DNA of 59,457 nt, taken from Gammaproteobacteria bacterium (GTDB lineage Bacteria; Pseudomonadota; Gammaproteobacteria; Arenicellales; Poriferihabitantaceae). Shown in pieces: positions 19,741 through 28,086 of the stretch (positions are counted from its first letter, which is position 1; each line of letters starts with the position of its first letter). The translations under genes were made by a program, and so were the position numbers. Under the pieces are notes generated by a model. It did not search any database. It was not told where the DNA came from and saw only the letters and a list, made by a program, of their open reading frames with translations. The stretch lies in NCBI GenBank assembly GCA_022822625.1, contig JAJEAV010000078.1:1-59457 (forward strand). Direction: 5' to 3'.

Positions 19741-21096
19741 ATGGGCTTAAAATCGCGTTGCCTGATTGGTCGTTCATATTCGTTGAGGTGCGCTACCGTG
19801 TTTAGCCTTGTAAGTTCTGTTTGGGCGCTTTTGCTGGGGTTCGGCCTGATTATGCTCGGCAATGGGCTTCAAGGTACCCTGCTCGGTGTTCGGGCTACCA
19901 TGGAAGGGTTTTCGACATTCATCACCGGGGTGATGATGTCAGGATATTTCATTGGCATGATCATCGGTTCCATCATGGCACCCAGACTGATCAGGCGCGT
20001 CGGACACATCCGGGTTTTTGCTGCTCTGGCATCATTGGCTTCCATATCCATTCTGGCTCACGGTTTGTACATTGATTCCTGGGTGTGGACGTTGATGCGG
20101 GTTTTGACGGGAATCTGCTTTGCCGGACTGTATGTTGTAACCGAAAGCTGGCTGAACGACCGTACCAGCAACGAAACCCGAGGCCAGATGTTATCCGTGT
20201 ATATGCTGGTTGCCACATTGGGACTCGTTGCGGGACAGTTCCTGCTCAACTATCGTGACCCTACTCTGCTTGACCTGTTTATCATTGTATCGGTCTTCAT
20301 CTCGGTTGGGGTGATTCCGGTTCTCTTGACTGCTCGACCCGCACCGTCTTTTGAAAGTGCCGGGTTCATGTCGCTCAAGGAACTGTATCATGCTTCTCCA
20401 TTTGCTGTGGTTAACAATGCTCTGGTAGGCATGGTTCAAGGAACCATCATGGGTTTTGGGGCTGTCTATGCCGCCGAAGTACTACCCGATATCGAGCTCA
20501 TACCGCTGTTTTTATCGAGTTTTCTTTTCGGCAGCTTGATTTTTCAATGGCCAATCGGATGGCTGGCAGACCAGGTCGACCGCCGCCTTGTGATTGGCAT
20601 ATTGAGCAGTGTCTCTTTTGCAGTATGTATTCTATTGCTATACATGACAAAGGGGACCGCAGTGTATTTCCTGACCATGCTGCTACTCGGCGGAACCGTC
20701 ATGCCGCTTTATTCCCTAGTCATCGCACATGCCAATGACCGACTTGACTCGAGCCAGATTGTAGAGGCGAGCGGTTGCCTGGTACTGGTTGCCGGAATAG
20801 GCTTGAGTGCTGGCCCGGTACTGGCTGGATTTCTGATGGAAATATTCGGCAATAGTGCTTTTTTCGGATTCCTGGCAACGGGTTTTTTGATGATCGTAGC
20901 CTTTACAACATGGAGAATGAAGGTCAGTGAAGCAGTCAAGCCGGACGACCAGATTCCATCGGTGGAACCTGGTCTTATTGGAACACCGGTTGCCGAATTC
21001 AACGCGCCGGAAGCTGACGTATACGTCGAGGCCCTGGCGCAGGATGAACCAGATGTTGCGGAGAAAACCCAGCCCCAATCAGGCAACAAACAATAA
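19741..21096 (+). CDS. MFS transporter (YcaD-like)
   Basis: This 451-residue membrane protein has twelve predicted hydrophobic segments. The first half contains LLGFGLIMLGNGLQGTLLGV and the motif-A-like loop MAPRLIRRVGHIRVF; the second half has IGWLADQVDRRLVIG. This pattern fits the YcaD/UMF-type branch of the major facilitator superfamily. The C-terminal 50 residues are hydrophilic and acidic. The ATG at 19741 gives a longer N-terminus than usual; a GTG at 19798 is an alternative. Cargo unknown. Confidence 0.87.
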   Translation: MGLKSRCLIGRSYSLRCATVFSLVSSVWALLLGFGLIMLGNGLQGTLLGVRATMEGFSTFITGVMMSGYFIGMIIGSIMAPRLIRRVGHIRVFAALASLASISILAHGLYIDSWVWTLMRVLTGICFAGLYVVTESWLNDRTSNETRGQMLSVYMLVATLGLVAGQFLLNYRDPTLLDLFIIVSVFISVGVIPVLLTARPAPSFESAGFMSLKELYHASPFAVVNNALVGMVQGTIMGFGAVYAAEVLPDIELIPLFLSSFLFGSLIFQWPIGWLADQVDRRLVIGILSSVSFAVCILLLYMTKGTAVYFLTMLLLGGTVMPLYSLVIAHANDRLDSSQIVEASGCLVLVAGIGLSAGPVLAGFLMEIFGNSAFFGFLATGFLMIVAFTTWRMKVSEAVKPDDQIPSVEPGLIGTPVAEFNAPEADVYVEALAQDEPDVAEKTQPQSGNKQ

Positions 21097-21110
21097 TCGA
21101 TAAGCTTGTG

Positions 21111-22310
21111 TCAAGTAATGACAGTCGTGGTCGATTCCTGCCTACGATCACACATGTAACGCAAGATTGTATAACCCAGAATACCCGAGACCAGCGATCC
21201 GGAAAGCACCCCTATTCTGAGTGAAGCCTGGTGTGATGGATCGGAAAAAGCCAGCATGCCGATGAACAGGCTCATGGTAAACCCAATTCCGGCTAATGCT
21301 GATGCGCCCCAAAGCTGAAGCCAGGTCACGCCTTTGGGAAGTTCACAGAACTTGAGCCTGATAATCAGAAATGAAACCCCCATGATGCCGATCTGATTGC
21401 CAAAAAACAGCCCCAGTGCAATCCCGAATGGAACCGGGCCAAAAATTTCATCAGCGGTCAACCCTACCAACCTTACCCCGGCATTGGCAAATGCAAATAT
21501 CGGCATCACCAGTAGCATTACATAAGGCTGTAACGCGTGCTCTGCACGAAGAAGCGGTGATATCTCATCAGGGTTTTGGGTACGAAGCGGGATAAAAAAT
21601 GCGATCGCAACCCCAGCCAAAGTCGCATGCACACCGGACTTCAGAACTGCCACCCACATCACCAAACCAACCAGGATATATGGGAGTAGTCGATTAACTC
21701 TCATCATGTTGAGAATCAGCAACACAATACCCGCGCCACATGCGACAAGTAGTGATTGTAGAGACAGTTCGGCCGTATAGAACACTGCGATAATGAGGAT
21801 TACGCCCAGATCATCAATCACCGCCAGTGTTAACAGAAAAACCTTGAGCCCGATGGGGATTCGAGTGCCCAACAAGGCCAGCACACCGACTGCAAAGGCA
21901 ATATCTGTTGCTGCAGGTACTGCCCACCCGCGAAGCGCAACGGGGTCTCCCTGATTGATGATACTGTAGATGATTGCAGGCATTGCCATACCGCCGACCG
22001 CGGCCAAGGCAGGCAAAATGGCCTGCCGCACGGTAGAAAGGTTGCCCTGAATCAATTCACGTTTGATCTCCAGGCCAACCAGCAGGAAAAACAACGCCAT
22101 CAGGCCGTCATTAATCCACAGTAACAGCGGTTTATCCAGCGACAGTTCGCCGAGCCGTACAACGAACGGTGTTCCAAGTATCGAATGGTAAAGACTGGAT
22201 AAAGCGGAGTTGTCGATAATCAAGGCGAAGGCCGCAGCAATCAAGAGTAAAACGCCCCCTGCCGCTTCGTGTTTGAGTAGCTCGGAAATTCGTCGTGACA
22301 AGGCCCTCAT
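21111..22310 (-). CDS. nhaA: Na+/H+ antiporter NhaA
   Basis: This 399-residue inner-membrane antiporter exchanges internal Na+ for external protons to keep pH and sodium balance. It begins LKHEAAGGVLLLIAAAFAL and contains the substrate aspartates in PAATDIAFAVGVLALLG and LAVIDDLGVILIIA. The length is normal and about twelve hydrophobic segments are present. It converges with the MFS gene at the 3' end (14 bp apart). Possession of NhaA fits a marine or saline habitat but is not diagnostic. Confidence 0.95.
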   Translation of the reverse strand: MRALSRRISELLKHEAAGGVLLLIAAAFALIIDNSALSSLYHSILGTPFVVRLGELSLDKPLLLWINDGLMALFFLLVGLEIKRELIQGNLSTVRQAILPALAAVGGMAMPAIIYSIINQGDPVALRGWAVPAATDIAFAVGVLALLGTRIPIGLKVFLLTLAVIDDLGVILIIAVFYTAELSLQSLLVACGAGIVLLILNMMRVNRLLPYILVGLVMWVAVLKSGVHATLAGVAIAFFIPLRTQNPDEISPLLRAEHALQPYVMLLVMPIFAFANAGVRLVGLTADEIFGPVPFGIALGLFFGNQIGIMGVSFLIIRLKFCELPKGVTWLQLWGASALAGIGFTMSLFIGMLAFSDPSHQASLRIGVLSGSLVSGILGYTILRYMCDRRQESTTTVIT

Positions 22311-22361
22311 AATCTGATCTCTTTTTATTGGCTGGTACTTTTCTGATCGTATCGGATCGTG

Positions 22362-23345
22362 CTATCCGATCTGGACGGTCTGGACAGTACCTGCCTCCAT
22401 GGCTTTTCTGACAACAGCGCCTGCGACGGCCAAGTCCTGAAGACCCATACCCGTACTATCGAACAGCGTAATGTCCTCATCATCCGAGCGCCCCGGATGA
22501 GTGCCATTAACCACCTCTCCCAGAGGCGTTATCCGCTCTTTGGTAATGAGCCCTTCGGCAAAGGCATGTTGTGCCTCTCCAATCGAAGTTGATTGATCAA
22601 TTTCATCGGCAAAGACTTTCGCACTCGCAACCAGTTTCGACTCAACCTCCTGCTTCCCATAGGTATCCGTACCCATGCATGCAATATGTGTGCCCGGCCG
22701 AATCCAGTGATTCATGAGCAATGGAGCAAAACTGGATGTGATGGTGATGATTACATCTGCCTGCACACAGACTTGTTCGATCGTTGTCGCTTCAAACGGC
22801 AACCCCACCTCTCCAGCGACCTTGCCCAAATTTGGCAGGTGTTCCGGATGATAGTTCCAGGCAACTACCTTTTCGAAGTTCCTTTGCTCAGCCGCCGCCC
22901 TAAGCTGAAAACCTGCCTGATGACCGGCTCCGATCATACCCAATATCATAGAGTTTTCGCGTGATAGAGTCTCGATCGAAACAGCAGATGCTGCTGCTGT
23001 CCGGATTGCAGTCAGATAGTTCCCGCCCACCAGAGCACTCAGTCGACCGGTATCCGGATCAAACAGACAAACGACTGACTGGTGGTTGGTGAGGCCCTGT
23101 GCCATATTGCCAGGCCAATACCCGCCACCTTTAACGCCCAGTGTCATGGAGATCTTGTCAAATCCCGATTTGAAGCCGTAAAACGCGTCGGCATGTCCAA
23201 TCGCTTCTCTGACCACGGGAAAGTTACGCGCTTCACCACTCGCCATGCGACCAAACATATCCTTGACAGCATCAAAGGCCCCCCCGGAATCTATCAACTG
23301 TTTGCAATCGTCTTCTGTAACGATCAGAATATCATTGCCATGCAT
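22362..23345 (-). CDS. bhcD: Iminosuccinate reductase (ornithine cyclodeaminase family)
   Basis: This protein belongs to the ornithine cyclodeaminase/mu-crystallin family; in the beta-hydroxyaspartate cycle the member BhcD reduces iminosuccinate to L-aspartate with NAD(P)H. Family traits are GYWPGNMAQGLTNHQS, the substrate region GGNYLTAIRTAAASAVS, and the Rossmann motif MIGAGHQAGFQLRAAAEQ. A TTG at 23381 extends the frame; the ATG at 23345 is the better start and gives 327 residues. It is last in the order bhcA-B-C-D on the minus strand. Position and family together support the role; sequence alone could not separate it from other cyclodeaminase homologs. Confidence 0.85.
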   Translation of the reverse strand: MHGNDILIVTEDDCKQLIDSGGAFDAVKDMFGRMASGEARNFPVVREAIGHADAFYGFKSGFDKISMTLGVKGGGYWPGNMAQGLTNHQSVVCLFDPDTGRLSALVGGNYLTAIRTAAASAVSIETLSRENSMILGMIGAGHQAGFQLRAAAEQRNFEKVVAWNYHPEHLPNLGKVAGEVGLPFEATTIEQVCVQADVIITITSSFAPLLMNHWIRPGTHIACMGTDTYGKQEVESKLVASAKVFADEIDQSTSIGEAQHAFAEGLITKERITPLGEVVNGTHPGRSDDEDITLFDSTGMGLQDLAVAGAVVRKAMEAGTVQTVQIG

Positions 23346-23435
23346 ATCATTTCCCGTGTTCAGTCGTGACTGGACCAGCAAGACAGATGGGGATGCCAGC
23401 CATCAACAGATTGTCCCGCATATCGGATCAGTAGC

Positions 23436-24602
23436 TCAGTAGGCCTTGCCCCTGGCACTCACTGGCCATAAGGTCTCGACCTTGCCGCCCCGTATACCGA
23501 CATACCAGTCGTGTACATTGCATGTGGGATCACAATGACCGGGTACCAGACGCAGCTTCTCATTGATCGTGAGAGCACCATCGGGATCGGAAATCACGCC
23601 ATGCTCATCCGAACATTTGATGTATTCAACATCCTTGCGTCCGAATACCACTGGCAATCCACTGTCAACGGATTGTGCTTTCAATCCCGCATCACAAATC
23701 GCCTTATCTGATTTTACATGACTCATGACCGAGGTCAGAATAAACAAGGCATTTTCCCACTCTCCCTGATCGATACGATTGCCCTGCTTATCCAGAACAC
23801 GTCCATAGTCCGCATCCATGAAGGCATAGGAACCACACTGGAGCTCGTTGTAGACACCCGAATCGGTTTCGAAATAATAAGACCCGGTACCGCCACCTGT
23901 TACGAGTTCCGCCTTCAACCCAGCTTCTTCAAGTGCTGTTACGGCTTCCTTGACCATGGCTACCGCAATGTCAACTTTCTCCTTGCGCTCGTCATAGCTG
24001 TCGATGTGCTGCATGGCACCCTGATAGGCTTGAATGCCAGTGAACCTGAGTCCCGGTGCACTGTCAATGACCTTGGCAATGTCAACTACATCCTGACTAT
24101 TGCTCACTCCACAACGGCCAGCCCCACAATCGATTTCAACCAGACATTCAATCTGGCTGCCGTGTTTTTCAGCAGCTTCTGACAGGTCAACTACATTTTT
24201 CTGGTCATCGACACAAACAATGGTGCGGGCACCATAACCGGGCAGGCGTGCCAACCGGTCAATCTTGGCAGGATCCCGTACCTGGTTCGATACCAGTATA
24301 TCGGTGATTCCACCCCGTGCGAAGACCTCCGCCTCGGAAACCTTCTGACAGCAGACTCCAACACTGCCGCCGAGTCGCTCCTGCAGTTTCGCAACATCAA
24401 CGGACTTGTGCATCTTGCCGTGAATACGATGACGCATGCCGTGGGTCTTGGCATAATCACCCATCTTGGCGATATTGCGTTCCAGCGCATCCAGATCAAG
24501 GATTAGGCAAGGTGTCTGAATTTCACTTTCGTCCATGCCGATCGCTGCCGGCACATCATAGCCAACTTCAAGTTCCTCCATATTTTCAATCATCCTGTTC
24601 AT
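23436..24602 (-). CDS. bhcC: Beta-hydroxyaspartate aldolase
   Basis: This 388-residue PLP enzyme of the D-threonine aldolase-like fold III family joins glycine and glyoxylate to give (2R,3S)-beta-hydroxyaspartate. The PLP lysine lies in HRIHGKMHKSVDVA; the glycine-rich phosphate loop is in LVTGGGTGSYYFETDSG; the C-terminal metal site is in VPGHCDPTCNVHDWYV. The ATG at 24602 follows GGAGAAG. It sits between bhcB and bhcD and completes the cycle. D-threonine or D-serine dehydratase-type activity is the alternative if read without context. Confidence 0.9.
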   Translation of the reverse strand: MNRMIENMEELEVGYDVPAAIGMDESEIQTPCLILDLDALERNIAKMGDYAKTHGMRHRIHGKMHKSVDVAKLQERLGGSVGVCCQKVSEAEVFARGGITDILVSNQVRDPAKIDRLARLPGYGARTIVCVDDQKNVVDLSEAAEKHGSQIECLVEIDCGAGRCGVSNSQDVVDIAKVIDSAPGLRFTGIQAYQGAMQHIDSYDERKEKVDIAVAMVKEAVTALEEAGLKAELVTGGGTGSYYFETDSGVYNELQCGSYAFMDADYGRVLDKQGNRIDQGEWENALFILTSVMSHVKSDKAICDAGLKAQSVDSGLPVVFGRKDVEYIKCSDEHGVISDPDGALTINEKLRLVPGHCDPTCNVHDWYVGIRGGKVETLWPVSARGKAY

Positions 24603-24620
24603 GTTTCTTCTCCGGTTCGG

Positions 24621-25595
24621 TCAAGTCTGATACCATGGCAATTTGTCGATATCGACATTGCCACCTGTAATAATTACACCGACTCGCTTGCCGGCAAAGA
24701 TTTCCTGATGTTTGAGAATTGCCGCCAGGGGTACCGCGCAAGACGGTTCGATAATCTGCTTCATGCGAACCCAGAGAATCTTCATGGCCTCAATGATTTC
24801 CTCTTCACTGACCGTCAAAATATCCTTGACGTGATTCGACACGAAATGCCAGGTTAGTTCCTTGAGTGGCACTTTAAGACCATCTGCAATTGTGACAGGG
24901 GCATCGTCTGCGATAATGTGGCCCGCCCGTAAACTTCGACAAGCATCATCGGCCTGTTCCGGTTCTGCTGCATAAATGTCAATATGTGGTGCGATGTTTG
25001 ACAGGGTCAGGCAAGTGCCCGAGATCATGCCGCCACCTCCAATCGGTGCGATAACCGCATCCAGTCCTGCAACCTGTTCGATCAATTCACGAGAACAGGT
25101 GCCTTGCCCGGCAATAACCCGGGGATCGTTGTACGGATGGACAAATTCCGCTCCAGTTACCCTCTCGACTTCGGCGAACACCTGTTCCCTTGAACTTGTT
25201 GACGGCTCACATTCGGTGATAACGCCACCGTAACCAATAACAGCTTTTTTCTTGGCTTCCGGTGCCGTGCGTGGCATCACTACATGACAGGGAATACCAC
25301 GACATCCAGCCGCATAGGAAAGGGATAATGCATGGTTGCCGGAGGAGTGCGTAGCCACTCCTTTTTTCGCTTGTTCCTCCGTCAGTCCAAACACTGCATT
25401 CGATGCACCTCGCACCTTGAATGCACCTGCCTTTTGCAGACTCTCCAGCTTAAAGAAAAGCGCCGCGCCACTCATGCGGTCAATCGTGCTTGAGGTCATG
25501 ACCGGCGTTCTGTGAACATACGGAGATATACGTTCATGCGCAACAACTACATCGTCATAGGTAGGGATGTTGAGTGGTTCAGCTTGCTTGTTCAT
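24621..25595 (-). CDS. bhcB: Beta-hydroxyaspartate dehydratase
   Basis: This 324-residue PLP fold-II enzyme resembles serine/threonine dehydratases. In the beta-hydroxyaspartate cycle BhcB removes water from beta-hydroxyaspartate to give iminosuccinate. The PLP lysine is in LQKAGAFKVRGASNAVFG, the Asn-type contact in THSSGNHALSLSYAA, and the phosphate loop in APIGGGGMISGTCL. A TTG at 25622 overlaps the bhcA stop; I chose the ATG at 25595 with GAAAG upstream. The bhcC start follows 18 bp after its stop. Confidence 0.9.
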   Translation of the reverse strand: MNKQAEPLNIPTYDDVVVAHERISPYVHRTPVMTSSTIDRMSGAALFFKLESLQKAGAFKVRGASNAVFGLTEEQAKKGVATHSSGNHALSLSYAAGCRGIPCHVVMPRTAPEAKKKAVIGYGGVITECEPSTSSREQVFAEVERVTGAEFVHPYNDPRVIAGQGTCSRELIEQVAGLDAVIAPIGGGGMISGTCLTLSNIAPHIDIYAAEPEQADDACRSLRAGHIIADDAPVTIADGLKVPLKELTWHFVSNHVKDILTVSEEEIIEAMKILWVRMKQIIEPSCAVPLAAILKHQEIFAGKRVGVIITGGNVDIDKLPWYQT

Positions 25596-25618
25596 TCGAC
25601 TTTCTTCAAATCTATTCT

Positions 25619-26797
25619 TCAACTGGAATGAATCGCCGTACGGCGATAGTATTCTTGTGCCGCACGGGTTCCTGAACCTAGTTCAATCGGATATCCCAGA
25701 TCTGCCATGGCCATTTCCGTGACAGCGATACCCGAAAGCATGATCATATCTGTCATGGCACCCAAGTGGCCGATTCGAAATACCTTTCCATCAAGTGGCC
25801 CAAGACCTATACCAAAAGACACTGCATAGGTACCTGTCAATCGATTCGTCAGGGCATTGGAATCAAACCCTTCTGGCACCCAAACCGCACTCACGGTATC
25901 GGAATACAGTTCAGGGGATTTCGCACACAGCTCGAGGTTCCATGCATTTATGGCTTCTCGAACCCCTGCCGCGATGCGACGATGGCGCGCGAAAACATTT
26001 TCCAGACCCTCTTCAAAAAGCATATCCAGACTCTCTCTTAGCCCATAGAGCAGTTGCAGGGGCGGAGTATAGGGGTAACCGCCAGAACTGTTGGCGCTCA
26101 ACATGTCCTTGAAGTCGAAAAACATCCTTGGACAGGCTGCCAACTCCGATGCCTGCAGGGCTTTGGGACTAACACCCAATAATGCGATACCTGTAGCGAG
26201 CATTAAGCCTTTCTGGGACCCTGTGACGGCAATGTCCACGCCCCACTCGTCCATACGGAAATCCATGGAGGCCAGAGAGGACACGCAGTCCACAAACAGC
26301 AACGCAGGATGATGACTTGCATTCATTGCATCACGTACCGCCCTTACGTCGGACTTCACACCGGTAGCTGTTTCATTGTGTGTCACCAGAACAGCCTTGA
26401 TCTGGTGTCCGGTGTCCTTACCCAGATGTTCTTCGAAAAGATCGGCCGGAGCGCCAGTACCCCATTCACATTCAATCACTTCAACCTCAAGACCGTGCCG
26501 CTGACAAAGATCGATCCAGCGGTGCGAAAACATGCCATGCCGTGCGGCGAGGACCTTATCGCCTGGAGATAACGTATTGGAGATTGCAGCCTCCCAACCT
26601 CCCGTACCTGACGAAGGATAGGTCAGGACCTGTCCCTCCGTTGTCTTGAATACTTTCTTCATGTCTTCAAGTACCGGCAGGAACAACTCAGCAAATTCGG
26701 ACGATCGATGATCAATCGTCTGAATACCCATTACATTAATAAGACGATCAGGTATGTTTGTAGGCCCTGGAATGAATACGGGATTTTTTCCAATCAT
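25619..26797 (-). CDS. bhcA: Aspartate-glyoxylate aminotransferase
   Basis: This 392-residue class-V PLP aminotransferase resembles serine-glyoxylate aminotransferases. In the cycle BhcA converts glyoxylate to glycine with aspartate as donor, yielding oxaloacetate. The N-terminus NPVFIPGPTNIPDRLINVM and the PLP lysine in VTGSQKGLMLATG are visible, with HNETATGV earlier in the substrate region. A TTG at 26836 is possible, but the ATG at 26797 has AAGGA nine bases upstream. It is first in the bhcABCD operon. No regulator such as bhcR is adjacent. Confidence 0.9.
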   Translation of the reverse strand: MIGKNPVFIPGPTNIPDRLINVMGIQTIDHRSSEFAELFLPVLEDMKKVFKTTEGQVLTYPSSGTGGWEAAISNTLSPGDKVLAARHGMFSHRWIDLCQRHGLEVEVIECEWGTGAPADLFEEHLGKDTGHQIKAVLVTHNETATGVKSDVRAVRDAMNASHHPALLFVDCVSSLASMDFRMDEWGVDIAVTGSQKGLMLATGIALLGVSPKALQASELAACPRMFFDFKDMLSANSSGGYPYTPPLQLLYGLRESLDMLFEEGLENVFARHRRIAAGVREAINAWNLELCAKSPELYSDTVSAVWVPEGFDSNALTNRLTGTYAVSFGIGLGPLDGKVFRIGHLGAMTDMIMLSGIAVTEMAMADLGYPIELGSGTRAAQEYYRRTAIHSS

Positions 26798-27431
26798 TAA
26801 TCTAGATTCCTTGTATTGCTCTCCCGAAAACGGCAATCATGACATTACTGGCCGAGTGGGTTTCAGGCGGAAACCCGACAAGCCATGACAATCGTGTGAG
26901 GCTGAACTCAAAAAAGACGATATATTTTACACCGCAAATTGACTCGATGAACCTTCAGACAAGGCCAGATCACATGAATCCAAACGGGCTTAGAAGGATA
27001 TGGCTCGAACGCCAGAATCACGGTTCTGATGATAGAAGTTTCAACTCTTCTGAAGGTTTATTGTAACCCTTGGATGGGAATTTTCAAGACTTCCTACCAG
27101 CGGCCAGCAATTCCAATTGTGGAAAACATTTTTGATTAGATCAGGATAATGTATTATCTTATCGAAAGGTTTTCCTGACCGGTTTCCGCGCAGAACAATT
27201 TTTGACATTGTCCTGTCAAGAAGACAATGACAGGACAATCAGGAACACCCGTTCCGAATGACTGGGTTTGTTTCGTTTTCTTGCCCAGCAAGACATCTCG
27301 AGCAGTTTCCAAGTCTCAACAAAAAGATAAAGTATCATTACAAAACAATCGCCTATAAGATTCCATCAAAAAATAGTCTCCATAATTAGAATTGCTGGAT
27401 ATCAAGAGAAACTGACCATTCTATTACCGGT
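26798..27431. other. Spacer upstream of bhcA
   Basis: No gene is visible in these 630 bp. The bhc promoter should lie near 26800-26960, where the DNA is AT-rich on the minus strand. The strong inverted repeat listed separately at 27207-27239 is the only clear structure. Confidence 0.4.
27207..27239. promoter_or_regulatory. Perfect 12-bp inverted repeat, 9-nt loop
   Basis: ATTGTCCTGTCA (27207-27218) and TGACAGGACAAT (27228-27239) are exact reverse complements separated by AGAAGACAA. It could form a strong RNA hairpin or act as an operator, but no T run follows, so it is not a standard terminator. It lies about 410 bp upstream of bhcA and 0.5 kb before the left direct repeat. Confidence 0.6.
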
Positions 27432-27650
27432 TTGTTATGGTTCCGGCATGGCAATCGATTTGAAAACACGATCATGAACCTGTTGGCGTTGACCATTGTA
27501 CCGGTAAAGCGGAAACAGGAAGCAGGCTTTCTGGAGCATATGGGAATGGGTGTTCCTCGGAAGATTATCCGGGGGATAAAAGAGCACAATGGCACCGACC
27601 CGGAGTTGCTGGAAGAGGGTGAGCGGTTTGTTGTGAGACTGCAGGGCTGA
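27432..27650 (+). pseudogene. 3' remnant of an AlbA_2/RecG-like regulator gene
   Basis: The last 72 codons read NTIMNLLALTIVPVKR, then GFLEHMGMGVPRKIIRGIKE and EEGERFVVRLQG before the stop. This is the C-terminal end typical of AlbA_2 (Schlafen-type) putative DNA-binding proteins. The rest of the gene is missing. It stops 53 bp before the left direct repeat. A complete protein of the same broad family is encoded inside the island at 31212-32891. Confidence 0.5.
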
Positions 27651-27703
27651 TAACTGCCAAGGTTTCAGGATTGGGGCTGTTGCACTTTAAAGTGGAACTC
27701 GGG

Positions 27704-27949
27704 CTGTTCTTGATCCAGAATTTTCATCATTTTCAGAATAAATAATTATTCGGTTCGGCCCAGACGCCCTGACCGATTTTTCGAGAAGTCAGCGCAGGTT
27801 TTGGAGAAACCTGCGCCATGTGCACATGTTCGAATATAGTGATCTTTCCTGGAGGTTGTCGTCCCGACCTTGTGGAATATGGAAATGTTTGTATCTTCGA
27901 TAAATTTATCGAGATGGCATCATGTCGTTGGGCGTGTTTTCAAGCTTTC
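27704..27949 (+). repeat. Left copy of ~245-bp direct repeat flanking the defence island
   Basis: This sequence recurs at 39392-39636 in the same orientation with only about nine differences. It contains a 10-bp stem (GCGCAGGTTT ... AAACCTGCGC) with a 5-nt loop, and the perfect 16-bp palindrome TCGATAAATTTATCGA. The other copy keeps the stem with paired changes. Two such repeats around a gene block are what site-specific or homologous excision would need. Confidence 0.9.
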
Positions 27950-28086
27950 AGTATATTGAGCGAAGGCGATGTTCCAGCGTATCCGATCATATCTCACTCG
28001 ACCATGTAGCTGGTCAAAAACGAATTTCTATAACGGCATGATGTCCAGTTTCTCGTCTCAGTTTCCTTTCAGTGAAATTTATATTA

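Noticed and set aside
27818..28009. 63-codon frame inside the left direct repeat
   Set aside because: In the right repeat copy the same frame stops early, and differences are not biased to silent positions, so coding is unlikely.
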